Assembly (NCBI RefSeq): GCF_002585305.1
Contig: NZ_NUNF01000008.1
Span: 25,331 to 68,995 of the forward strand
Source of the DNA: Bacillus sp. AFS037270
GTDB lineage: Bacteria; Bacillota; Bacilli; Bacillales_B; DSM-18226
Direction: 5' to 3'
DNA: 43,665 nucleotides
The position numbers and the translations under genes were made by a program. The notes beneath the pieces were generated by a model. It ran no database searches and was not told the DNA's origin. It worked only from the letters and a program-made list of their open reading frames with translations. Shown here one piece after another: positions 16,267 to 24,600 of the stretch. Each line of letters opens with the position of its first letter. The stretch's first letter is position 1.

Positions 16267-17826
16267 TTGTTAATAAAAAAAACGGATAAGAAAGCATACA
16301 TATATTTAGTATTTTTTACTATTTGTTTAAGCCTATTAGTATTCATCGGAATAATTATTGATCATACAGATAATAGGAGAAAAAAAGAAGTGACGCATTA
16401 TCAGCCAACATATCGAGCAGCGTACCATTTTACGGTACCGGACAAATGGAAAAACGATCCTCAAAGGCCTATTTATTTTGATGGAAAGTATCATTACTAT
16501 TATCTTTATAATCGCGATTATCCGAATGGAAATGGAACAGAATGGCGACATGCGACATCAAAGGATTTAGTACATTGGAAAGATGAAGAGGTGGCCATTC
16601 CAAAATTTACAAACAAAAACGGGGACGTATGGTCTGGATCTGTCGTTATTGACACAAAAAATACAGCAGGCTTTGGAAAAGGAGCCATTGTTGCAATTAT
16701 GACACAGCCCTCTGCTGATGGAGGTAAGCAGGAACAATACCTATGGTACAGTACAAATAAAGGAAAAACTTTTACATCTTATAGTAGTCAGCCTGTTCTA
16801 CCTAATCCTGATGCAAAAGATTTTCGAGATCCAAAAATTATCTGGGATCGTCAAGCGGAAAAATGGGTGATGGCTTTGGCGGAAGGATCGAAGATTGGTT
16901 TTTATGAATCCGATAATCTGAAGAAATGGGACTATACTGGAGGTTTCTTAATGAAAAATATAGGTATTGTAGAATGTCCTGATCTTTTTCAGATACGGGC
17001 AAATGACGGGATGTATAAGTGGGTACTGGGTACAAGTGCAAATGGAAAATCATCAGGTAAACCGAATACCTACGCATATTGGACTGGTACCTATAATGGA
17101 AAGGAATTTGTTGCAGATCACAGTGAACCCCAGTGGTTAGATTATGGCTTTGATTGGTATGGCGGGGTAACGTTTGAAGATGGAAAAGCAAACGACAAAT
17201 TTAAACGGCGATATGCTCTCGCATGGATGAATAACTGGGATTATGCCAACAACACTCCCACAATGGAAGAGGATTTTAACGGGATGGATTCAATTGTTCG
17301 TGAAATTGAACTAAAGCATGCGGGCAGTAACGAATATTATTTAACCTCAAAGCCCATCGAAGCGAACAATGATCTAGTATATTCAAAAGATTATATAAAA
17401 AAAATGAATGTAAATGGCTCTGAAACTCTCAAAATAACAGGCGATACATATCAGCTGGAAACAGAGATCTCCTGGTCAGACCTCAAAAATGTAGGGATAA
17501 GGCTTCGAGAATCAGCCGATAAAGACAGTCACGTCGACGTCGGTATTTTTGTTGAACAGGAATACTCCTATGTCAATCGAGCGTTTACAAGGCAGCCTGA
17601 TAAAAGCAAGCAGTACGTGGAAAGCAAGGCTCCCTTCGATGTCAGCAAAAAGAAAGTTCACTTAAGGATTCTTGTTGATAAAACCAGTATTGAAGTCTTT
17701 GTGGATGACGGAAAGGTTGTTCATTCAAATTTAATCTTTCCTGATCCTGCCGATCGGGGCATCACCCTCTTTTCAGATGGAGGAACAGCGGTATTTAAAA
17801 ATATAATAGTTAAACATTTGAAGTAG
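16267..17826 (+). CDS. levB: endolevanase LevB (GH32)
   Basis: LevB cleaves levan internally to levanbiose and short fructans outside the cell. The 519-residue protein has an N-terminal signal anchor or signal peptide (hydrophobic 11-31) and the GH32 five-bladed propeller. The nucleophile is Asp64 in WKNDPQ, the RDP motif has Asp188 in FRDPK, and the acid/base is Glu236 in VECPDL. Blocks such as YHFTVPDKWKNDP and LDYGFDWYGGVTFE agree with my recollection of B. subtilis LevB (about 516 residues), and the beta-sandwich C-terminal domain is complete. It starts with TTG after GAGG. In B. subtilis levB follows sacB directly; here a GT2 gene and a terminator separate them. Confidence 0.93.
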   Translation: MLIKKTDKKAYIYLVFFTICLSLLVFIGIIIDHTDNRRKKEVTHYQPTYRAAYHFTVPDKWKNDPQRPIYFDGKYHYYYLYNRDYPNGNGTEWRHATSKDLVHWKDEEVAIPKFTNKNGDVWSGSVVIDTKNTAGFGKGAIVAIMTQPSADGGKQEQYLWYSTNKGKTFTSYSSQPVLPNPDAKDFRDPKIIWDRQAEKWVMALAEGSKIGFYESDNLKKWDYTGGFLMKNIGIVECPDLFQIRANDGMYKWVLGTSANGKSSGKPNTYAYWTGTYNGKEFVADHSEPQWLDYGFDWYGGVTFEDGKANDKFKRRYALAWMNNWDYANNTPTMEEDFNGMDSIVREIELKHAGSNEYYLTSKPIEANNDLVYSKDYIKKMNVNGSETLKITGDTYQLETEISWSDLKNVGIRLRESADKDSHVDVGIFVEQEYSYVNRAFTRQPDKSKQYVESKAPFDVSKKKVHLRILVDKTSIEVFVDDGKVVHSNLIFPDPADRGITLFSDGGTAVFKNIIVKHLK

Positions 17827-18258
17827 CAATAGCATAAGGTACAGGAAAATTTAAACGCTAATTTTAGAAAAATTTCATGGAAGCAACTTTTAAATAACAT
17901 TTCACACATTAGGATTCGATTCTTTCAAGATTATCTTGAACCGCCTTCAATTTAGGTTAAAATGAAAGTTCCCCCTCATAAAAAACTACACTTCCAATTG
18001 TTGTATCTAACAATTGGGGTGCAGTTTTTTATGAGGGGTTTTTTAGTTAAATTTTTTTAAAATAATAAATTAATTTTCTAGCTCGCGCCTTTTGGTAGAT
18101 TTTTTCTTTAATCTGAGACTTTAGATGTATTCAAATTTTTTGTTAAAAAAGCTATCATATTTCGATGGAATGGTTTGAAGATCGGTTATCTTTCATCCAT
18201 TTTTCAACAAATGATGATTTAATAAAAGTATCGAAAAAAGAGGGAAGGTATTTCAAAG
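17827..18258. other. 432-base intergenic region with one very long hairpin
   Basis: Apart from the hairpin terminator at 17971-18045 I see no gene or clear promoter. The stretch just before the MscS gene is AT-rich and has an AGAGGGAAGG ribosome binding site near 18239-18250. Confidence 0.6.
17971..18045 (+). terminator. unusually long hairpin terminator
   Basis: CCCCTCATAAAAAACT (17972-17987) pairs with AGTTTTTTATGAGGGG (18023-18038), and an inner arm of about 12 bp (CCAATTGTT against AACAATTGG) extends it to a stem of nearly 30 bp. TTTTTT follows. Most intrinsic terminators have much shorter stems. Confidence 0.8.
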
Positions 18259-19374
18259 ATGTCTTTAGGTTCATTTGTATTGGGTTTTTCAACAGCGGAT
18301 ATAGACTACGAAATGTTGAAAAATTTAGGGATTTCAATAGGGATTCTACTTTTATTTATTGTTTTTAGAAATCTATTTACCAAATATGTGTTTCAGTTGA
18401 TATTAAAATTGTCCAGGAAAACACCAACTGATTTTTTCACACAAATCTGTTTAAGTTTTGAACGTCCTTTAGGATGGTTCTTTATTATTTTTGGTTTGTA
18501 TATAGCTATGGATTATTTCCCTTTTATTGAACAACACAATGCGCTGTTTTTAAAATTTTTGCGTTCAATGGTCATTGTACTAATTACATGGGGATTGTTT
18601 AATTTGTCCTCTCCAACTTCAGGGCTATTAATCAGTTTTAATCAAAAACTCAACAATAAAATTGATTTAATACTGATTCCGTTTATTTCAAGAACCATCC
18701 GTGTTATTATCATCGCGATTAGTATCAGTATTATCGGGCAGGAGTTCAATTATGACGTAAATGGATTGGTGGCAGGTCTTGGGTTAGGGGGACTTGCATT
18801 TGCCTTAGCTGCCAAAGAAGCGGTAGGGAACCTTATTGGCGGGGTAGTCATTGTAACCGAAAAACCATTTTCCATTGGTGATTGGATCTTAACCCCTAGT
18901 GTTGAGGGGATCGTCGAAGATATTAATTTTAGAAGCACGAAAGTTCGTACGTTTAGCCAAGCTCTCGTTACTGTTCCTAATGCTACACTTGCAAATGAGG
19001 CAATTACAAACTGGAGCCGTATGGGGAAAAGGAAGATCGATTTTCATTTAGGACTTAACTATCAAACTACAAAAGAAGAAATTGAAAGAGTAGTAAGCCG
19101 GATTGAAAAATTATTGAGGACACATGAAGAAATCCATCCGGATACGATTATGGTCGCATTTGATCATTATAATGAGAGCAGTCTCGATATCCTTGTCTAT
19201 TTTTTCACCAATTCTACTGTTTGGGCAGAACACGTTAAAATCAAACATGAAATCAATTTAGCGATCATGGGGATTTTAGAGGAAGAGGGAGTAGAAGTTG
19301 CTTTTCCTAGCCGAACTATTTACGTATCTCCACAGTCAAATGAATTATTCCAGACAATGGGTTCTTATGATTGA
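18259..19374 (+). CDS. yhdY: MscS-family mechanosensitive channel, YhdY-like
   Basis: This 371-residue membrane protein opens under membrane tension to release solutes on osmotic downshock. Four to five membrane segments are visible (about 20-40, 70-90, 100-120, 140-160, 165-195). The pore-lining helix carries the MscS glycine/alanine pattern GLVAGLGLGGLAFALAAKEAVGNLIGGVVI. A beta domain follows (PFSIGDWI...GIVEDINFRSTKVRTF...VPNATLANEAITNWSR) and then the cytoplasmic alpha/beta domain. The length equals that of B. subtilis YhdY as I recall it. It is monocistronic between terminators. No operon partner suggests a special trigger. Confidence 0.88.
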   Translation: MSLGSFVLGFSTADIDYEMLKNLGISIGILLLFIVFRNLFTKYVFQLILKLSRKTPTDFFTQICLSFERPLGWFFIIFGLYIAMDYFPFIEQHNALFLKFLRSMVIVLITWGLFNLSSPTSGLLISFNQKLNNKIDLILIPFISRTIRVIIIAISISIIGQEFNYDVNGLVAGLGLGGLAFALAAKEAVGNLIGGVVIVTEKPFSIGDWILTPSVEGIVEDINFRSTKVRTFSQALVTVPNATLANEAITNWSRMGKRKIDFHLGLNYQTTKEEIERVVSRIEKLLRTHEEIHPDTIMVAFDHYNESSLDILVYFFTNSTVWAEHVKIKHEINLAIMGILEEEGVEVAFPSRTIYVSPQSNELFQTMGSYD

Positions 19375-19401
19375 AAATTGATCGTCTGAGCGAACAAGTG
19401 C

Positions 19402-19440
19402 AAAAGAAATAGGCTGTCGATGACAGCCTATTTCTTTTGT
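19402..19440. terminator. bidirectional terminator between yhdY and the BtuF-like gene
   Basis: AAAAGAAATAGGCTGTC (19402-19418) pairs perfectly with GACAGCCTATTTCTTTT (19422-19438) around a 3-base loop, with T tracts on both strands. It serves the convergent genes on either side. Confidence 0.92.
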
Positions 19441-19495
19441 ATTAATTGGGAGTTTAACAAAAGAAGGGAAGCGAAAGATCCGCTCCTTATTTTCC

Positions 19496-20314
19496 TCAAG
19501 AATTAATTAATATGTCATTACCGTTATTGTAAATTGGATAAATATCAGGATGAAGAAGATGTGCAATTTGCGCTAGCCCGTTCAACAACCGGGGGGATGG
19601 CCTGCAATAAAGAGGTTCATCGAGAATGTATAATTGATTATGTTGGACCGCATTCATTTGGTCCCAACCAGGACGTTTTAAAATTACCTTTGGATTTACT
19701 TTATTTTTATGAACGCCTACCCAAACGACACATATGACATCTGGATTTCGTAGCTTTACGTCTTCCCAACTCGTTTGGACGCTTGCTTCCGCCTGATCTT
19801 CAAAAACATTTTGTCCACCTGCAAGCCTGCTTACTTCTGTGAGCCAGTTCCCGGCACCTGGAGTAAAGATCGGCTTCGCCCACCACTCCCAATAAAGTGT
19901 TTTTTTTGTATCTACTCGATGGCTTAAAGAGTCGTAGTATGTAAGAATTCGAGTGAATTTTTCATACAGTTGTTTTGCTTTATCATAGGTCTTGGTTACT
20001 TTGCCGACAAACAAAAGACAGTCACCGACTTCTTGTAAGGTTTGTGGATTTGGAACAATTACATATGGGATATTGCGTTTTTCAAGTTCTTTAATATTTC
20101 TTTCCATTCCCGGAACGGAAAGGGAGGCTAAGACCAAATCAGGCTTTAAGTCTTCTACTTTGTCCATGTCTATTTCTAAATCTGGTCCGAGCCTTGGTAA
20201 TCTATTGATTTCTTCAGGCCAATCAGAGAAATTATCTACGCCGATTAATGAGGCCGTTAACCCTAAATAGGCGATTAATTCGGTATTGCTGGGACAAATG
20301 GAAATCAGTTTCAA
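19496..20314 (-). CDS. BtuF-like cobalamin/iron-complex binding protein without signal peptide
   Basis: The protein (272 residues) has the BtuF/FepB-type periplasmic-binding fold: LISICPSNTELIAYLGL at the start, DLEIDMDKVEDLKPDLVLAS, the long central helix, and the second lobe WWAKPIFTPGAGNWLTEVSRLAGGQNVF. I chose the TTG at 20314 because GGGGGG (20322-20327) lies 7 bases upstream and homologues begin at this point. The in-frame ATG at 20329 overlaps that ribosome binding site. No signal peptide or lipobox is present on either start. It stands alone, without permease or ATPase. It may be a cytoplasmic corrinoid-binding protein; the ligand is inferred from the family only. Confidence 0.78.
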   Translation of the reverse strand: MKLISICPSNTELIAYLGLTASLIGVDNFSDWPEEINRLPRLGPDLEIDMDKVEDLKPDLVLASLSVPGMERNIKELEKRNIPYVIVPNPQTLQEVGDCLLFVGKVTKTYDKAKQLYEKFTRILTYYDSLSHRVDTKKTLYWEWWAKPIFTPGAGNWLTEVSRLAGGQNVFEDQAEASVQTSWEDVKLRNPDVICVVWVGVHKNKVNPKVILKRPGWDQMNAVQHNQLYILDEPLYCRPSPRLLNGLAQIAHLLHPDIYPIYNNGNDILINS

Positions 20315-20372
20315 CAAAATACCCCCCATCAAAACAATCTTCTAACTATTATTATAAAACCATTCTTTTTTA

Positions 20373-20519
20373 TTACCAATTAACCGAGCCTTGATTTAAG
20401 GTATAAAAATAATTTCTGTAGATAACAGCGGCTGGTGGTACCGGCGGTGGTGGAATAAATGGAACTGCTATCGGTTTATACCACGGATTGTAGTAATGTA
20501 AATATATGTAATGATACAT
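20373..20519 (-). CDS. small Pro/Tyr-rich peptide (48 residues)
   Basis: A short frame encodes a tyrosine-rich N-terminus (MYHYIYLHYYNPWYKP), a proline run (FIPPPPVPPAA) and the tail YRNYFYTLNQGSVNW. GGAAGGG lies 9 bases before this ATG, which favours it over an in-frame ATG at 20537. Composition of this kind is typical of surface or spore-coat-associated peptides of Bacillus, but I do not recognise a named family. No terminator is obvious between it and the BtuF-like gene on the same strand. Confidence 0.6.
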   Translation of the reverse strand: MYHYIYLHYYNPWYKPIAVPFIPPPPVPPAAVIYRNYFYTLNQGSVNW

Positions 20520-20644
20520 ATAGATCAACCCTTCCATTTTAGTTACAGTAGACTATGAGAGCACACCCAATTACGATTGGATAAAAGCCTATTTTATGTC
20601 ATATAAACATTTTTAGAAACAGGAGAACCGTCCCCGCGCTCCCC

Positions 20645-21547
20645 TTATTTATACTGGTCCAGCCTGTTGAAAAATTGGATTAGAAATTCATAGAAGTTCT
20701 TTTCGGCTGGTGCTAGGTCTCTGTGTTTTGGAATTATTACCCCGACTGTACGCATGGCCTTTGGTGTATCTATCGGTACTTTGACTGTGAATCGGGGAAT
20801 AGAGTCATAGAAGGTGCTCTCCGGTAGTAGGCTAACGCCGATTCCTGCAGAAACAAGACCTTTTAATGCATCCATATCTTCTCCTTCGGACGTAATGTTT
20901 GGTTCAAACCCTGCCTCATGACAGGCCTCGACAGCAATTTTCCGAAGGACATATCCCTTTGGGAATAAAACAAAAGAATCTGTACGCAACTCACCTAAAG
21001 ACAGACTTTTTCGTTCATTCAAGGGGTGATGATTAGGTAGCAAAGCCACGATATTTTCCATAAAAAGAATTTTAGCCTCTAAATCAGGATCCTTCATGGG
21101 GACAGGGCCGAGAAAGGCTAAATCGATTTCGCCGTTTTTCACCGCATCAATTAAGTAGGCATAAGAACCTTGACGTAAATGGAAGTTCACATTGGGTACA
21201 TCCTTCTTATAAGCTGAAATAACAGTTGGGAGCCAATATCTGGCGAGACTTGTTGGATAACCAATTTTAATTGTTCCTGCTTGGGGATCTAGGTATTCGT
21301 CGACTTTTTCCTTTGCTTCATCCAGCGTCTTTAAGACACTTTTTACATATTGTAAAAAAATAGTTCCAATTTGTGTCACCTTAATATTTCTTCCGACCCG
21401 TTCTAACAGTTTAACCCCTAATTCCTCTTCTAGTTTTGTGATTTGATAGCTGACGGCTGATTGTGCAACGTTTAGATTTTCAGCAGCCTCTGTCACATGC
21501 TGCCGTTCCGCTACTTCAATAAAATATCGTAATTGACGAAGCTCCAT
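20645..21547 (-). CDS. gltC: LysR-family regulator GltC
   Basis: This 300-residue LysR-type regulator has an N-terminal winged HTH (MELRQLRYFIEVAERQHVTEAAENLNVAQSAVSYQI...) and a C-terminal effector domain (about 90-295). It is transcribed divergently from the glutamate synthase genes with 133 bases between the two starts, the classic layout of B. subtilis gltC. There it activates gltAB when 2-oxoglutarate is high and represses it with glutamate, in complex with RocG. Assignment rests on the LysR signature plus this arrangement. The ATG is preceded by AAAGGAG. Confidence 0.9.
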   Translation of the reverse strand: MELRQLRYFIEVAERQHVTEAAENLNVAQSAVSYQITKLEEELGVKLLERVGRNIKVTQIGTIFLQYVKSVLKTLDEAKEKVDEYLDPQAGTIKIGYPTSLARYWLPTVISAYKKDVPNVNFHLRQGSYAYLIDAVKNGEIDLAFLGPVPMKDPDLEAKILFMENIVALLPNHHPLNERKSLSLGELRTDSFVLFPKGYVLRKIAVEACHEAGFEPNITSEGEDMDALKGLVSAGIGVSLLPESTFYDSIPRFTVKVPIDTPKAMRTVGVIIPKHRDLAPAEKNFYEFLIQFFNRLDQYK

Positions 21548-21680
21548 TTAATGATTCTCCTTTATCCATATAAAAATCAGATTAATTTAATATAAATTAT
21601 ATATTGTTTGTATCATTAAGGTAACCTAAAATGAGTTTATATGCAATATTTCGACAATAATCAACAGGGAGAGATTTTAT

Positions 21681-24600
21681 ATGACGTATCATCAACTACC
21701 TAAAGCACAAGGTCTCTACCGTCCTGAATTTGAACATGATGCCTGTGGAATTGGCTTATATGCACACATCAAAGGAAATGCCACGCATGATATTGTGGCT
21801 AAAGGACTAAAAATGCTTTGTCAATTGGATCATCGCGGCGGACAGGGGAGTGACCCGCTAACAGGCGATGGCGCGGGACTTATGGTTCAAATCCCGGATT
21901 TATTTTTCCGCCAAGAATGTTCAACTATGAACTTACCTGAACAAGGGAAATACGGCGTGGGGATGTTGTTCTTCTCAAAGGATGATGCGCAACGGGAAAA
22001 AATAGAAACCTATATTAATAAATTGGTCGAACAAGAGGGGCAAACGGTGCTTGGCTGGAGAACAGTTCCTGTCAATGCCGAAAATATCGGGGTAACAGCA
22101 CAGGAAAGCTGTCCTGTCGTTCGCCAGTTGTTTGTTGGTGCCAACGAAAATAATACGGACTCGCTAGCATTTGAGCGAAAGTTGTACGTGATTCGTAAGC
22201 AGTCAGAAAATTGGGCAAAGGAATCCGAATACCGCTTCTATTTTGCTAGTTTTTCAAGCAGAACTATTGTTTACAAAGGACTATTAACACCTGAGCAAGT
22301 TGATCAATTCTATTTGGATTTACAGGATGAGAATTTTGTTTCTGCGTTTGCTTTAGTGCACTCACGCTTTAGTACAAACACATTCCCAAGCTGGGAAAGA
22401 GCCCATCCTAACCGTTATTTAATCCACAATGGTGAAATTAATACCCTTCAGGGGAATATTCATTGGATGAAGGCCCGTGAAAGTCAATTCGTTTCTGAGG
22501 CGTTTGGATCCGATTTGGAAAAAGTACTGCCAATCCTTGATACCGATGGAAGTGATTCCTCTATTTTAGATAATGCACTTGAATTCTTGGTGCTTGCTGG
22601 AAGAAAACCAGCGCACGCAGCCATGATGCTTGTTCCTGAGCCATGGTCTGAAAATCCTCATATCACAGAGGAAAAGAGAGCTTTCTATGAATATCATAGT
22701 TCCTTAATGGAGCCTTGGGATGGTCCGTCTGCTATTTCTTTTACCGACGGAAAACAAATTGGCGCTATTTTGGATCGGAACGGTCTACGTCCGGCCCGTT
22801 ACTACGTGACAGAAGATGATTACATTATTTTCTCATCAGAGGTTGGCGTCATCGATGTAGAGCCAGAAAAGGTGTTATACAAAGAGCGTTTGAGCCCAGG
22901 GAAAATGCTATTGATTGATTTAGAAGAAGGAAGAATTATTTCTGACGAGGAAATTAAATACCAGTTGGCAAACGAACAGCCATATCAGCAATGGCTAGAC
23001 GAACAGCTTGTTCGCTTGGAAGAAAAAGTAGAAACTGAAGGAGAAGTTCCTGCAGATTTACTTACCCTCCAAAAAGCTTTCGGCTATACGTATGAAGATA
23101 TTCAAAAATATATCCTTCCTGCTGTAAGTGAAGGCAAGGATCCGCTTGGTGCGATGGGAAATGATATGCCGCTTGCGGTATTGTCAGATCGTCCACAGAA
23201 CTTATTTAACTACTTTAAGCAATTATTTGCCCAAGTAACTAATCCGCCGGTTGACTCTATTCGTGAAGCAATTGTTACTTCAACGATTTCTTATCTAGGA
23301 GCGGAAGGAAATCTACTACATCCATCAGCAGAAAATTGCCGTCGGATTCAGTTGGAGACACCAATCCTAGCAAACAGCCAGCTTGAAGAATTAAAGAATA
23401 GCGAAGCATTTAAGAGTAAAGTGATCGACATCTTGTTCACTGAGAATTTAGAGAACAGCTTGAATGAAGTTTGCCGTCAGGCAGACGAAGTGATTGCGGA
23501 AGGTACTAGTTTAATTATCCTGTCTGACCGTAACATGAGTGAAAATGAAGTGGCCATTCCTAGCGTTTTGGCAGCGAGCGCCCTTCATCAGCACTTGATT
23601 CGTGAAGGATTAAGAACGAAGGCTAGCATCATTGTTGAAACAGGGGAAGTAAGAGAAGTTCATCATTTCGCCGTTCTGCTTGGATATGGCGTTGATGCGA
23701 TTAACCCTTATCTTGTATTCGCTACTTATCAGGAAGCTGTTCAGGAAGGAACTTTATCTTTCACGTATCAAGAAGCGGTTGAAAAATACTTGTACTCGAT
23801 GACCGAGGGTGTTGTTAAGGTCATGTCGAAAATGGGTATATCAACGGTTCAAAGTTACCGTGGAGCGCAAATTTTTGAAGCAGTAGGGATTAGCTCTGAT
23901 GTCATCGATCGTTACTTCACTGGAACCGTATCTCAGCTTGGCGGTATTGGTTTAGAAACCATCGCAGAAGAAGCGAAACTTCGCCATGCGGATGCGTTTA
24001 AGGAAACGACTGACAAAACATTAGAATCAGGAAGTAACTTCCAATGGAGACATGATGGTGAACACCATGCGTTCAATCCAGGCACTATCCATACTTTACA
24101 ATGGGCTTGCCGCACTGGTGATTATGATCTATTTAAAAAATATTCAGACCTTGCGAATGAAGAAAGACTTGGCTTTTTACGCAACCTATTCTCCTTTAAT
24201 GGTTCCAGACAAGCTGTGCCAATTGAAGAAGTAGAATCAGTTGATTCGATCGTCCGCCGCTTTAAAACAGGTGCGATGTCCTTTGGATCAATTAGTAAGG
24301 AAGCACATGAAACATTAGCGATTGCCATGAACCGTTTAGGGGGAAAAAGCAACTCGGGTGAAGGCGGGGAAGATGCAAGCCGCTTTGTATTAGATGAAAA
24401 TGGTGACAACAGAGGAAGTAAGATCAAGCAGATTGCTTCCGGCCGTTTTGGTGTAAAGAGTCATTATCTAGTGAATGCCGAAGAGCTGCAAATTAAAATG
24501 GCACAAGGTGCAAAGCCTGGTGAAGGCGGTCAATTAATGGGTAAAAAGGTTTATCCATGGGTTGCCGACGTGCGTGGGGCAACACCTGGTGTAAGCTTAA

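Noticed and set aside
20615..20641. GC-rich AGGAGAACCGTCCCCG motif near the gltC end, reminiscent of dispersed Bacillus repeats
   Set aside because: Only one copy is visible in this window, so a repeat cannot be supported from this sequence alone.
21548..21680. Defined GltC boxes between gltC and the glutamate synthase genes
   Set aside because: The region is AT-rich with several T-N11-A and partial palindromes (for example ATATAAATTATAT), but none could be singled out with confidence.
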